Notes: generated by a model from the sequence alone, not told the origin. Shown: positions 33,001-41,745, counted from the stretch's first letter. The stretch: DNA of 49,131 nt from Streptomyces aureus (GCF_000725495.1 NZ_JNZD01000037.1:1-49131), one strand, 5' to 3'. Made by a program: numbers and translations.

Positions 33001-35511
33001 ATGGCATTCAATCACTTACCGGCAGGCGTGCACGACGCCTTGGGCCCATTGTCCGTCACGCCAGTGACACACTCGATGCCGATGGCCAAGAATCACCGAT
33101 CCGATCGATCCACGGCGGACACCGCGTCCCGCCCGTCGCCGAGCACCGTCCTGGACCGGCTCGCCTCGGGGCCGAGCCGGTCTTCGCGCATCACTCATAC
33201 GGAGCACTTGCCCCCGCGAGAGGGTCGTCATGCCGTCTGGCCCGACCGGATCCGTCCGGAGGTCATCGCGGCCGTGCAGGCCGCCGGCATCGAGCACCCC
33301 TGGGCCCACCAGGCGCGCGTCGCCGAGCACGCCCTGGACGGCGAGTCGGTGATCGTCGCCACCGGCACCGCCTCCGGCAAGTCCCTGGCCTACCTCGCCC
33401 CCGTCCTGACGGCACTCCTGGAGGGCTCCGAGGCCCCGAACGGCCGGGGCGCCACCGCCCTCTACCTGGCCCCCACCAAGGCCCTGGCCGCCGACCAGCG
33501 CCGCTCGGTGAAGGAACTTTCACTGCCGCTGGGCAACGCCGTGCGCCCGGCCGTGTACGACGGCGACACCCCCTTCGAGGAACGCGAATGGGTGCGCCAG
33601 TACGCCAACTACGTCCTGACCAACCCCGACATGCTGCACCGCGGGATATTGCCCTCCCACCCCCGCTGGTCCTCCTTCCTGCGCGCCCTGCGCTACGTCG
33701 TCATCGACGAGTGCCACACCTACCGCGGCGTCTTCGGCTCCCACGTCGCCCAGGTACTGCGCCGCCTGCGCCGCCTCTGCGCCCGCTACGGCGCCTCCCC
33801 CGTCTTCCTGCTGGCCTCCGCCACCGCCGCCGAGCCCTCGGTCGCCGCGAGGCGCCTGACCGGCCTCCCGGTCGTCGAGGTCGCCGACGACGCCTCCCCG
33901 CGGGGGGAACTCGTGTTCGCCCTCTGGGAGCCCCCGCTCACCGAACTCCACGGCGAGAAAGGTGCACCCGTTCGGCGTACCGCCACCGCCGAGACGGCCG
34001 ACCTGCTGACCGACCTGACCCTCCAGGGCATGCGCTCGATCTCCTTCGTACGGTCCCGGCGCGGCGCCGAGCTGATCGCCGTCATCGCCCAGGAACGCCT
34101 GGCCGAGATCGACCGTTCGCTGGCCCGGCGCGTCGCCGCCTACCGCGGCGGCTACCTCCCCGAGGAGCGCCGAGCCCTGGAGGGCGCGCTGCACTCCGGG
34201 GAACTCCTCGGCCTCGCCGCCACGACCGCCCTCGAACTCGGCGTCGACATCTCCGGCCTCGACGCCGTCGTCATCTCCGGCTACCCGGGCACCCGCGCCT
34301 CCCTGTGGCAGCAGGCCGGCCGCGCGGGCCGCTCCGGGGAGGGCGCGCTGGCGATCCTGGTCGCCCGCGACGACCCGCTGGACACCTTCCTCGTCCATCA
34401 TCCCGAGGCCCTGTTCGACCAACCGGTGGAATCCACGGTCCTCGACCCCGACAACCCCTACGTACTGGCCCCCCACCTGTGCGCCGCCGCCTCCGAGATC
34501 CCCCTCACGGACGAGGACCTGGAGCTGTTCGGCCCCGCCGCCGCGGGCCTGCTGCCGCAGCTGGAGGCCGCGAAGCTGCTGCGCCGCCGGACGGCGGCCT
34601 GGCACTGGACCCGCCGGGAGCGGGCCGTCGACCTGACCGACATCCGCGGGGGCGGCGGCAGCCCCGTCCAGATCGTCGAGGAAGGGACCGGCCGCCTGCT
34701 GGGCACGGTCGACGAGGCCGCCGCGCACACGGCGGTCCACGAGGGCGCGGTCCACCTGCACCAGGGCCGTACGTACCTGGTGCGCTCGCTGGACCTGGAG
34801 GACTCCGTCGCCCTGGTCGAGGAGGCCAGCCCGCCGTACTCGACGGTCGCCCGCGACACGACCACGATCGCCGTCCTGGAGACCGACACCGAAATCCCCT
34901 GGGGCGACGGGCGGTTGTGCTACGGCTCCGTGGAAGTCACCAACCAGGTCGTCTCCTTTCTCCGTCGACGTGTCATCACGGGTGAGGTGCTCGGGGAGAC
35001 CAAGCTCGATCTCCCTCCCCGGACCCTCCGCACCCGTGCCGTCTGGTGGACGGTCACCGAGGACCAGCTGGACGCGGCCCGGATCAACCCGGAGATCCTC
35101 GGCGGCACCCTGCACGCAGCCGAGCACGCCTCTATCGGCATGCTCCCGCTGTTCGCCACCTGCGACCGCTGGGACATCGGCGGCGTCTCCGTCCCCCTCC
35201 ACCCGGACACGCTCCTGCCCACCGTCTTCGTCTACGACGGCCACCCGGGCGGCGCCGGATTCGCCGAGCGCGCCTTCCACACCGCCCGCTCCTGGCTCAC
35301 GGCCACCCGGGGGGCCATCGCCTCCTGCGAGTGCGACGCCGGCTGCCCGTCCTGCATCCAGTCCCCCAAATGCGGGAACGGCAACGAACCCCTGCACAAA
35401 CGGGGCGCCGTACGCCTCCTCACGGAACTCCTCCGGGCGGCACCGGAGGAGCCAGGTGGGGAGCGTTCGGGTGGAGAGCCTTCGGGTGCGGTGCAGCCGG
35501 ACGGGGTGTAG
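33001..35511 (+). CDS. DEAD/DEAH-box helicase with DUF1998 zinc domain (MrfA/Hrq1 type)
   Basis: 836 aa. Helicase motif I ATGTASGKSLAYLAP (about residues 121-135), motif II VIDECHTYRG (DECH, about 235), motif III ASATAA, motif VI QQAGRAGRSG (about 437-446), and a C-terminal DUF1998-like region with the cysteine cluster CECDAGCPSCIQSPKC (about 776-791). This is the architecture of Bacillus MrfA/YprA and fungal Hrq1, 3'-5' helicases active in mitomycin cross-link repair; that role here is inferred. ATG 33001 has no good ribosome-binding site; an internal start near 33082 (PMAKNHRSD) is possible. It lies 80 nt from the divergent bldG start and converges on the pilus operon. Confidence 0.92.
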   Translation: MAFNHLPAGVHDALGPLSVTPVTHSMPMAKNHRSDRSTADTASRPSPSTVLDRLASGPSRSSRITHTEHLPPREGRHAVWPDRIRPEVIAAVQAAGIEHPWAHQARVAEHALDGESVIVATGTASGKSLAYLAPVLTALLEGSEAPNGRGATALYLAPTKALAADQRRSVKELSLPLGNAVRPAVYDGDTPFEEREWVRQYANYVLTNPDMLHRGILPSHPRWSSFLRALRYVVIDECHTYRGVFGSHVAQVLRRLRRLCARYGASPVFLLASATAAEPSVAARRLTGLPVVEVADDASPRGELVFALWEPPLTELHGEKGAPVRRTATAETADLLTDLTLQGMRSISFVRSRRGAELIAVIAQERLAEIDRSLARRVAAYRGGYLPEERRALEGALHSGELLGLAATTALELGVDISGLDAVVISGYPGTRASLWQQAGRAGRSGEGALAILVARDDPLDTFLVHHPEALFDQPVESTVLDPDNPYVLAPHLCAAASEIPLTDEDLELFGPAAAGLLPQLEAAKLLRRRTAAWHWTRRERAVDLTDIRGGGGSPVQIVEEGTGRLLGTVDEAAAHTAVHEGAVHLHQGRTYLVRSLDLEDSVALVEEASPPYSTVARDTTTIAVLETDTEIPWGDGRLCYGSVEVTNQVVSFLRRRVITGEVLGETKLDLPPRTLRTRAVWWTVTEDQLDAARINPEILGGTLHAAEHASIGMLPLFATCDRWDIGGVSVPLHPDTLLPTVFVYDGHPGGAGFAERAFHTARSWLTATRGAIASCECDAGCPSCIQSPKCGNGNEPLHKRGAVRLLTELLRAAPEEPGGERSGGEPSGAVQPDGV

Positions 35512-35694
35512 GTGGGCGGCAGCCGGGCGGGACGACAGGGCGGGTGCAGTCGGGTGGGGACCCGCCGGGTCGGGGGAGAGTCAGTCGTCGGCCGGTTGGA
35601 CAAAAGTTGGGTGCGTACGGCCGAACGGCTGAACGCGGGTGGGATTCGACCGGTGCCGGGAGCCTGACGGGGAGCCCGAAGGAGGGCCGAGGCA

Positions 35695-36120
35695 TCAGGA
35701 ACGGCCTGCGAGACCTGCCGGCCCAGCCCGCGATCTCACCTCGGCGGTGATCAGACCGGTACCGGACGCCGCCGTCACCTCCGAGATCTGGCCGTCGACC
35801 GAGCACCGCACGATCCGCGCGCCCTGCGCCCGGGCCACCCGTTCCGCGCGGGCGCAGGCAGCCGTGCCTCCGTCGCTCCAGTGATCCGCCGCCGCGAGGG
35901 CCGCCAGATCCGCGGCCCCCGCCGCCCGATGCCTGACCACGACGGCCTGCCCCATCGACAGCACCGCCCCGAAGACGGCACACAGCACGGCGATCGCGCC
36001 CACCGTCCACACCGTCGCCGACCCTCTGTCGCGGGAGGCACTCCATGGCGCATGGCGTCCTCTTCGCCCAGCACGTGGCCACCTCCGTCGCTGCAGGCAC
36101 CGCTGGCTCCGGCTCCTCAT
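35695..36120 (-). CDS. Rv3654c-family TadE/TadG-like protein
   Basis: 141 aa. A basic N-terminus precedes RDRGSATVWTVGAIAVLCAVFGAVLS, a single hydrophobic helix with the short-helix, post-Gly signature of TadE/TadG minor pilin-like proteins, then an Ala-rich amphipathic part and a small external domain with one CVDG element. It is the last gene of the pilus operon. ATG 36120 overlaps the tadE stop in ATGA, which fixes the start and implies translational coupling. Likely a pseudopilin-type component of the Flp assembly. Confidence 0.85.
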   Translation of the reverse strand: MRSRSQRCLQRRRWPRAGRRGRHAPWSASRDRGSATVWTVGAIAVLCAVFGAVLSMGQAVVVRHRAAGAADLAALAAADHWSDGGTAACARAERVARAQGARIVRCSVDGQISEVTAASGTGLITAEVRSRAGPAGLAGRS

Positions 36121-36701
36121 CTCCCCTTCACCCCCACGGTCGAGCGCCCCACCGTCGTGACCCCCTCGGTCCCGTCCCTCACCGTCGAGCGGCCCACCGC
36201 CGCGTCCCCCTCAGTCCCATCCCTCGCCGTGCGCCCTGTCGCCGCGTCCCCCTCAGTCCCGTCCCCTGCCGACGAGCCTCCCGCCGTCGAGCCCCTCTCG
36301 GTCCCGTGCCCGACCGTCTCCTCCGCCAGTGCCACCGCCGCGTCCTTCAGCTCCAGCGACAGCGCGGCAGGCCCTGGTGTTCTCGCGGCGACCGTCACCC
36401 GGACCAGGTCGCCTTCCCGTCCCACCGTGACCGTCGCACCGGGCGGGGCCGCCCCGCGGGCCGTCGCCAGGACCGTTTCCGGCGGGTCCTGGCGCGCCGC
36501 CGACCGGGCACCCGCCCTCGCCGCGTCCACGCACTGGATCTGCGCGGACGCGGCGAGCAGGGCCCAGACCAGCGCCAGGCCGACGAGCACCAGGGAGGGC
36601 AGCACCACGGCGGCCTCCGCGGTGACGAATCCACCGTCCCGCCGTGGAACCGGCCCGTCCCCCAACCGAGCCGTTCCCGGCCCGTGTTCACATCTGGACA
36701 T
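36117..36701 (-). CDS. TadE-family pilus assembly protein with 15-residue repeat tail
   Basis: 194 aa. RRDGGFVTAEAAVVLPSLVLVGLALVWALL (positions about 20-50) is the TadE motif: a glycine, a Glu five residues on, and a hydrophobic helix. It is followed by an external domain starting IQCVDAARAGARSAA. The C-terminal 50 residues are three near-exact copies of RDGTEGDAAVGRSTV, not normally part of TadE. Start ATG 36701 gives a 14-nt overlap with the upstream pilin gene; ATG 36737 is also in frame. Stop overlaps the next gene in ATGA. Confidence 0.85.
   Translation of the reverse strand: MSRCEHGPGTARLGDGPVPRRDGGFVTAEAAVVLPSLVLVGLALVWALLAASAQIQCVDAARAGARSAARQDPPETVLATARGAAPPGATVTVGREGDLVRVTVAARTPGPAALSLELKDAAVALAEETVGHGTERGSTAGGSSAGDGTEGDAATGRTARDGTEGDAAVGRSTVRDGTEGVTTVGRSTVGVKGR
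36136..36270 (-). repeat. 45-bp in-frame tandem repeat in the tadE-like gene
   Basis: Three units of 45 bp (36136-36180, 36181-36225, 36226-36270) encode 15-residue copies of RDGTEGDAAVGRSTV near the C-terminus. The gene ends 19 nt past the first unit on the plus strand. Confidence 0.88.
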
Positions 36702-36963
36702 TGAGGGCCCGCCCCACGATGCCCTGAAGTTCCTCACCGACCTGCCCGCTCGTCACCACCTTGTAGAGGGCCGCCGCGAAGGCCACGGCAGCGATGACGC
36801 CCACCGCGTACTCGGACGTGACCATCCCCGCGTCCTTCCGCGCCGCGACCGCCGCGAGGGCCCGGGCCCGCGTCCGCGCGTACCGATGCCCGCGCACCTT
36901 CCGCCGGCTCCGTCCCCATCCTCGTCCTCGCTCCAGCCCGGAAACACGCACCGTCCTGCTCAT
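36688..36963 (-). CDS. DUF4244 Flp-type pilin
   Basis: 91 aa. A very basic leader of about 46 residues ends at KDAG, followed by MVTSEYAVGVIAAVAFAAALY. A Gly, then Glu at +5 and Tyr at +6 ahead of a hydrophobic helix, is the Flp class of prepilin cleavage motif (G/XXXXEY). The mature part would be about 44 residues, the usual size of a Flp major pilin. ATG 36963 is preferred to ATG 36975 because GGAGGTTGAG lies 4-5 nt upstream. It sits between the F-type membrane protein genes and the TadE-like genes. It probably is the main structural pilin of this locus (inference). Confidence 0.88.
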   Translation of the reverse strand: MSRTVRVSGLERGRGWGRSRRKVRGHRYARTRARALAAVAARKDAGMVTSEYAVGVIAAVAFAAALYKVVTSGQVGEELQGIVGRALNVQM

Positions 36964-37039
36964 CTCAACCTCCATGTATGTCAGTCCTGTTGGCTACTTC
37001 GCCCATTCGCTGCCCGCGGCTCGCCGCCCCCTCCGCCCG

Positions 37040-37822
37040 TCACCCACCACCTCCTCTCAGCAGTCCGCCGGCCAGCCCGATCACCACGGGCAGCACCCCG
37101 ATCGCGAGGAAGGCGGGCAGGAAGCACAGCCCCACCGGCGCGGTGACCATGACGGCCGCCCTGCGCGCCCGCGCCGTGGCGGTGCGCCCCCACTCGGCAC
37201 GTGCCTCCGCCGCGAGCCGGCCGACCGGCAAGGCGGCCGGAACACCCGAGTCACCCGCCCGCTCCAGCAGGCGCGCGAGCCCCCGGGCTCCCGGCAGGGC
37301 CGCCAACTTCCGCCAGGCATCGACTGGTTCACCGCCGAGGCGTACCTCTGCCGCGCCTCTCGCCAGCCGCTCGCCCACCGGTCCACCCAGTGCTTCACCG
37401 ACGGCGTGGGCGGCCGCCACCGGGCTCGCGCCCGCCGCGATGCAGGCGGCCACCAGATCTGCGGCCAGCGGGAGTTGGCGGGCGGCGAGCGTCACGTCGT
37501 ACTCCTCCGGGGGTACCGGATTCCGTCGCCGGAGCCACCACCGGACGCCGACACCCGCCGCCAGTCCCACCAGAACCCCGACGAGACCGCCGACCAGCAC
37601 CCAGCCGGCGCACACCACTCCCAGCAAGGGCAGCCACCGTCGGGCGTAGCCCCTCATCTCGGGTCGGCGCGGTGTCGGCGCTGCTGCCGGGACCAGCAGC
37701 TCGGCCAGCCGTCTGCGCGCCTTCCTCGCCCGCCGCACCGTCCCGAGCCAGCGTGCCGGCGAACCGATCAGGAGCGCTCCGCACACCAATACCCCCAGCC
37801 TGTGGACAACTTCCGCGTTCAT
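37040..37822 (-). CDS. tadC: TadC-like type II secretion F-family membrane protein
   Basis: 260 aa. An N-terminal helix, a pair of helices (about residues 62-98), a cytoplasmic GspF-type domain with LPLAADLVAACIAAGASP and LARLLERAGDSGVPAA, and a C-terminal pair of helices (about 222-255). With TadB it should form the inner-membrane platform of the Flp pilus motor. ATG 37822 overlaps the tadB stop in ATGA. Confidence 0.88.
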   Translation of the reverse strand: MNAEVVHRLGVLVCGALLIGSPARWLGTVRRARKARRRLAELLVPAAAPTPRRPEMRGYARRWLPLLGVVCAGWVLVGGLVGVLVGLAAGVGVRWWLRRRNPVPPEEYDVTLAARQLPLAADLVAACIAAGASPVAAAHAVGEALGGPVGERLARGAAEVRLGGEPVDAWRKLAALPGARGLARLLERAGDSGVPAALPVGRLAAEARAEWGRTATARARRAAVMVTAPVGLCFLPAFLAIGVLPVVIGLAGGLLRGGGG

Positions 37823-38691
37823 GCGGCCTCAGCTCCTCTGACGATCCGCAGCGCCCACCACAGCCCCACGCTCTCCAGCACTCCGCCGACGGCCAGGCAG
37901 CCCAGTCCGGGAGCTGTGTGCAGCAGCACGTGCAGGGGGTCCGCACCCAGCGCGGTGCCGAGCAGGAGGCCGAGGACGGGCAGGCCCGCGAGCATCGATG
38001 CCGTCGAACGCGATCCCGCCAACTGAGCTCGCATGTCCGCTCGTTGATCGCGTTCGGCTCTCAGAGCGGCCTCCAGCCGGTCGAGTCCGGCCGCCAATCC
38101 CGCTCCCCGGTCCACGGCCACGCGCCAGCAGGCGGCGAGACCCACCAGCCCCTCGGCGCCGGGCTGCCCCGCCGCCTCGGTGAGGGCAGCCGGGACATCC
38201 CCGCCGAATCTCGCCGCGGCCAGGACCAACGGCTGCGCCTCGGCGAGTCCTCCGGCATCGCGTGCGGCCGCGAGCAACGCCTCGCCGGGCTGGCGGCCGG
38301 CCCTCACCTCCCCGGCGAGCGCGCCGCACAGGGCGATCACCGCGTGGCCCCGTCGCTCCCGCTCGCGCCGAGCCTCCCCCGCCCGCCGCACCCGGCGTAG
38401 CAGGGGCATGCCAGCGGCGCCGAGGAAGAGGGGCACGAGCGAGGCGCCCAGCACCGCGATCACCCCGCCGGCCACCAGTGACCAGGCTTCGGGTCCAAGC
38501 CGCGCGCGCAGTCCTGGCCAGTCGACGCGAACCCGCTCCCATCGGGGCGGTCCGGTCGCCGCCCCTCCACCGGCGAGGAGCACCCTCGCCCTGCGCGCGC
38601 CGGAGTTGTGACCGCCGATCAACCAGGCCGCGATCCCCGCACACGCAACGGCCGCTCCCGCCGGTGCGTCCGCCATCTCGCCGATCCTCAT
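37819..38691 (-). CDS. tadB: TadB-like type II secretion F-family membrane protein
   Basis: 290 aa. Two N-terminal helices (about residues 11-28 and 74-98), a GspF cytoplasmic domain (ALCGALAGEVRAGRQPGEALL, about 125-145), and C-terminal helices (about 232-285). It is the platform partner of TadC. The start at ATG 38691 is fixed by its 4-nt ATGA overlap with the tadA stop; two other in-frame ATGs are near. No other start has better support. Confidence 0.88.
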   Translation of the reverse strand: MRIGEMADAPAGAAVACAGIAAWLIGGHNSGARRARVLLAGGGAATGPPRWERVRVDWPGLRARLGPEAWSLVAGGVIAVLGASLVPLFLGAAGMPLLRRVRRAGEARRERERRGHAVIALCGALAGEVRAGRQPGEALLAAARDAGGLAEAQPLVLAAARFGGDVPAALTEAAGQPGAEGLVGLAACWRVAVDRGAGLAAGLDRLEAALRAERDQRADMRAQLAGSRSTASMLAGLPVLGLLLGTALGADPLHVLLHTAPGLGCLAVGGVLESVGLWWALRIVRGAEAA

Positions 38692-40082
38692 CCCCGTCCC
38701 CTCTCGCATCCCGGCGTCCGGGTCTGATCAGCACCTCGGTCGGCACCACACGCGAAGGGCTCCTCGCGCTGCGCCTGTCCGCACGGACTTCCCCCTCTCC
38801 CGAGACCGGTCGACTCGTGCCGGCCCTGACCACGACCTCGCCCGTCTCCGCATACCGGGCCCCGCCATCCCCGGCTTCCCGCCCGGAGCAGGTCGCTCAG
38901 CCGCTCCCATCCCCGCTCACGGACGAACGCGTCCTCGCCCCACCGCAGCGCGGGCACCGTCACCACCAGCCCCGACGGATCGCGTTCCAGCACATGCACC
39001 TCGGCGATGCGGCGCCGTCCCGCCGGATCCCGCACGAGGTGCAGAACCACGGAGAGGGCCGCCGCCAACTGGCTGTGCAGCGCGGCCCTGTCGAGTCCGG
39101 CCGCGGTGCCCAGGGCCTCCAGGCGGGCCGGGACCTGCGCCGCCGCGTTGGCGTGGAGCGTCCCCGAGCCGCCCTCGTGTCCCGTGTTCAGGGCGGCGAG
39201 CAGCGAGACGACCTCGGGACCGCGCACCTCGCCGACGACCAGCCGGTCCGGTCTCATGCGCAGGGCCTGCCGGACGAGATCCTGGAGCGAGACGAGGCCG
39301 ACGCCCTCCTGATTGGCGGGACGCCCTTCCAGGCGCACCACGTGCGGATGATCGGGCCGCAGCTCGGCCGAGTCCTCGGCGAGCACGATCCGCTCTCCCG
39401 GGCCCACCAGCCCCAGCAGCGCGCTCAGCAGGGTCGTCTTCCCCGAGCCCGTGCCTCCGCTGATGAGGAAGGACAGCCGGGCGTCCACGAGTGCTCCGAG
39501 CACCTGGTCCCCGCCGGGCGGGACGGTTCCCGCCGCCACCAGTTCGTCGAGGGTGAAGGCGCGCGGCCGTACGACCCGCAGGGACAGGCAGGTCGATCCG
39601 ACGGCGACCGGTGGGAGCACGGCGTGCAGACGTGTTCCGTCCGGCAGCCGGGCATCCACCCAGGGACGGGCGTCGTCGAGCCGTCGGCCGGCCACGGCCG
39701 CGAGGCGCTGGGCCAGACGCCGCACGGCCGCCGCGTCCGGGAAGGAGACGGACGTCAGCTCCAGGCCGCGGCCGCGGTCCACCCAGACCCGGTCAGGGGC
39801 GGACACGAGCACGTCGGTGACGGACGGGTCGGCGAGCAGTGGTTCCAGCGGGCCGCTGCCGACCAGTTCGGACCTCAACCGCTCCGCCGCGCCGAGGACT
39901 TCGGCGTCTCCGAGCACCCTCCCCTGCGCGCGCAGCGCCTGTGCCACGTGGGCGGGGGTCGGTTCGGCCCCGCTCTCGGCCAGCCACTGCCGCACGCCGT
40001 CGAGCAGCCCCACGCCACCGTCCGGCCCGCCCCCGGACCCCTCCGACGCCCCCGCGCCCGCGGACACGAGACTCCCGTTCAT
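38688..40082 (-). CDS. tadA: TadA/CpaF-type secretion ATPase
   Basis: 464-aa hexameric AAA-like ATPase that powers Flp pilus assembly. N-terminal domain about residues 15-160, then Walker A ISGGTGSGKTTLLSALL (about 210-226), Asp box IVLAEDSAELRPDHPHVV, Walker B LVVGEVRGPEVVSLL (about 277-291) and His box TGHEGGSGTLHANAA (about 297-311). The C-terminal 60 residues are Gly/Arg-rich and atypical. Both ends overlap neighbours by ATGA, with ssd upstream and tadB downstream. Confidence 0.95.
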   Translation of the reverse strand: MNGSLVSAGAGASEGSGGGPDGGVGLLDGVRQWLAESGAEPTPAHVAQALRAQGRVLGDAEVLGAAERLRSELVGSGPLEPLLADPSVTDVLVSAPDRVWVDRGRGLELTSVSFPDAAAVRRLAQRLAAVAGRRLDDARPWVDARLPDGTRLHAVLPPVAVGSTCLSLRVVRPRAFTLDELVAAGTVPPGGDQVLGALVDARLSFLISGGTGSGKTTLLSALLGLVGPGERIVLAEDSAELRPDHPHVVRLEGRPANQEGVGLVSLQDLVRQALRMRPDRLVVGEVRGPEVVSLLAALNTGHEGGSGTLHANAAAQVPARLEALGTAAGLDRAALHSQLAAALSVVLHLVRDPAGRRRIAEVHVLERDPSGLVVTVPALRWGEDAFVRERGWERLSDLLRAGSRGWRGPVCGDGRGRGQGRHESTGLGRGGSPCGQAQREEPFACGADRGADQTRTPGCERGRG

Positions 40083-41173
40083 ACGCCCGCTCCCTCGACC
40101 GGCACCCGCTCCCAGAAAGCCGAACAGAAACGGGCCAGGGGCCCCTTCGCCGCGCTCCCCGGCGGCGGACCGCCCTCCAACGGGAAGGATTCCGAAGGCA
40201 GTTCACCCACCAAGGGCAGGTCGAGCAGACGGGCGACATCGCGGTCGCCTAGACCCGGTGCGCAGGGTCCGCGGACCACGATCCGCAGATCGCGCAGGAC
40301 CATGCCGGCCGCGGACGCCACCCGTCCCGCCGCCGCGACGGAGCGCAGGTCTGCGGGGACCACCAGCAGCCCCATGTCGAGTTGGGCGAGGATCTCGACG
40401 ACGCCTTCGTCGATGCGGCGGGGCAGGTCGACGACCACGACGCCGCCGCGCCGCCGGGCGGCGGCCAGCACCGCGCGCACGGCCTGCGGGGGAACGGTGA
40501 CGGCGTCACTCCGGTCCCAGCTGAGGACCCGCAGGGAGTGCAGCCGGGGCAGGGACTCCTCCAGCGCGCCGCCGCCGACCCTGCCGCGGGACGCCGCGAA
40601 CGCCGGCCAGCGCAGCCCCTCGGCCGCCTCCCCGCCCAGGAGTACGTCGAGTCCGCCTCCGAGCGGGTCCGCGTCCACGAGCAGGGTGCGCTTGCCCTCA
40701 CGCGCCGAGGTGACGGCGAGCGCGCAGGCCAGCGTGGACGCCCCGGCCCCGCCACGGCCGCCGAGCACGCCGACGGTCAGAGCGGGCCGGCCGACTCCCT
40801 CGGCCACGTCGGCGATGCGGTCGACGAGCCACTGCTCGCCGTCCGGCAGCACCAGAACATGGTCCGCGCCGATCTCGACGGCACGCCGCCAGACCCCGGG
40901 GTCGTCCTGGTCCCTGCCGACCAGGACCACTCCCCTTCTCCGCGCGGCGCCCCGCACGCGCGGAACCGCGTCGTCCCCGACCAGGACTAGCGGTGCCGCC
41001 TCCCAGCCGCCCCTGTGTTCCGGAATCCCGTGATGGACCTCGGGCCGGGCGCCCGCCGCCGCGCACAGGCGCAGCAGGTCGTCGAGGAGGTCGACGTCCT
41101 CGGTGACGATCAACGGTCCGCCCTGCCGCCCGTCGGCGGTGGGCGGCCGGTCATGGATGATGGTTCCCGCCAC
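40079..41173 (-). CDS. ssd: Septum site-determining protein Ssd (CpaE/MinD-like)
   Basis: 364 aa. A receiver-like N-terminal domain (about residues 20-125) precedes a MinD-fold ATPase domain: TVGVLGGRGGAGASTLACA (about 132-150), LLVDADPLGGGLDVLLG, VVVVDLPRRIDEGVVEI. The P-loop lacks its lysine (GAGAST for GVGKST), as in the Ssd family of actinobacteria, so nucleotide hydrolysis is doubtful. In other Tad systems the equivalent CpaE places the pilus machinery at the pole; in mycobacteria Ssd affects septation. GTG 41173, with CTGGAG 3-8 nt upstream, is the first gene of the operon. Confidence 0.9.
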   Translation of the reverse strand: MAGTIIHDRPPTADGRQGGPLIVTEDVDLLDDLLRLCAAAGARPEVHHGIPEHRGGWEAAPLVLVGDDAVPRVRGAARRRGVVLVGRDQDDPGVWRRAVEIGADHVLVLPDGEQWLVDRIADVAEGVGRPALTVGVLGGRGGAGASTLACALAVTSAREGKRTLLVDADPLGGGLDVLLGGEAAEGLRWPAFAASRGRVGGGALEESLPRLHSLRVLSWDRSDAVTVPPQAVRAVLAAARRRGGVVVVDLPRRIDEGVVEILAQLDMGLLVVPADLRSVAAAGRVASAAGMVLRDLRIVVRGPCAPGLGDRDVARLLDLPLVGELPSESFPLEGGPPPGSAAKGPLARFCSAFWERVPVEGAGV

Positions 41174-41265
41174 GTTCTCCAGCCCCCTTCGCTGCTTCCT
41201 GCGCGGGGCCCTCCAGGACCCCGCGATTCCCGCTCGTGTGAAGAGCCGTCAAGCGGCCTCCATAT

Positions 41266-41327
41266 GAACGGCCGATACGAACCGGCCGAACGCGTCCGGT
41301 AAACGGAACCCGGCCATGAACTGGCCG
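41266..41327. promoter_or_regulatory. Array of four GAAC-N-GGCCG direct repeats
   Basis: GAACGGCCG (41266), GAACCGGCCG (41279), GAACCCGGCC (41306) and GAACTGGCCG (41318) are spaced 13, 27 and 12 nt apart. They lie 93-155 nt upstream of ssd. Repeated direct boxes at about 13-nt steps suggest an operator where several copies of a regulator bind side by side. Confidence 0.45.
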
Positions 41328-41576
41328 CGAACGGAGCGCGTGGGATTCACGGTGCAGCGATCCCGGAAATCGTGTGGATCTTGGTCGAAAACTGTGGACA
41401 ACTCGACGGCTGTGAATATCGCCTTCACGCCTAACGGTGAACGCTCAACGACTTCCGCAGAGCATCCCGACGGCTACGCACAGTGATGGATCATGAGCAC
41501 ACGAAAGGTGCGGAACCATCGGTGCAGGGGAGGCGACAGGGTCGCGCAGAGGAGGGGAAAACCCGTCCGGACATGC

Positions 41577-41611
41577 GACGACCCCCGCCGGGGGGGAGAG
41601 CGGGGGTCGTC
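41577..41611 (+). terminator. Orphan terminator-like hairpin upstream of the HAD gene
   Basis: GACGACCCCCGC (41577-41588) pairs perfectly with GCGGGGGTCGTC (41600-41611) around an 11-nt loop. No gene ends before it on the plus strand. It lies 134 nt before the chosen HAD start (59 nt before the furthest upstream in-frame start), so it may be a leader attenuator or the end of a small RNA. Confidence 0.6.
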
Positions 41612-41745
41612 CCCACGGCCGACTCGGGGGGGGAGGAGTCGGGCCGGGTTAGCACGGTCGCGAACGATCCGTGACTTCCATGGTGTACCCGAGAGCCCTC
41701 TCAGGCAAACCCACGCGCCTCACCTTACGCCGAATGGTGGGCCCT

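Larger units (their letters stand above)
41174..41745. other. 572-nt divergent region between pilus operon and HAD gene
   Basis: I accept no protein gene here. It holds an array of four GAAC-GGCCG boxes (41266-41327), a DnaA-box-like TGTGGACAA (41393-41401), the small inverted repeat TTCAC-N8-GTGAA (about 41427-41444), and a strong terminator-like hairpin (41577-41611) facing the HAD gene. The reading frames at 41483-41674 are low in coding character. Confidence 0.65.

Noticed and set aside
41483..41674. 63-aa frame before the HAD gene
   Set aside because: It is interrupted in function by the strong hairpin at 41577-41611, has basic low-complexity content and no supported start.
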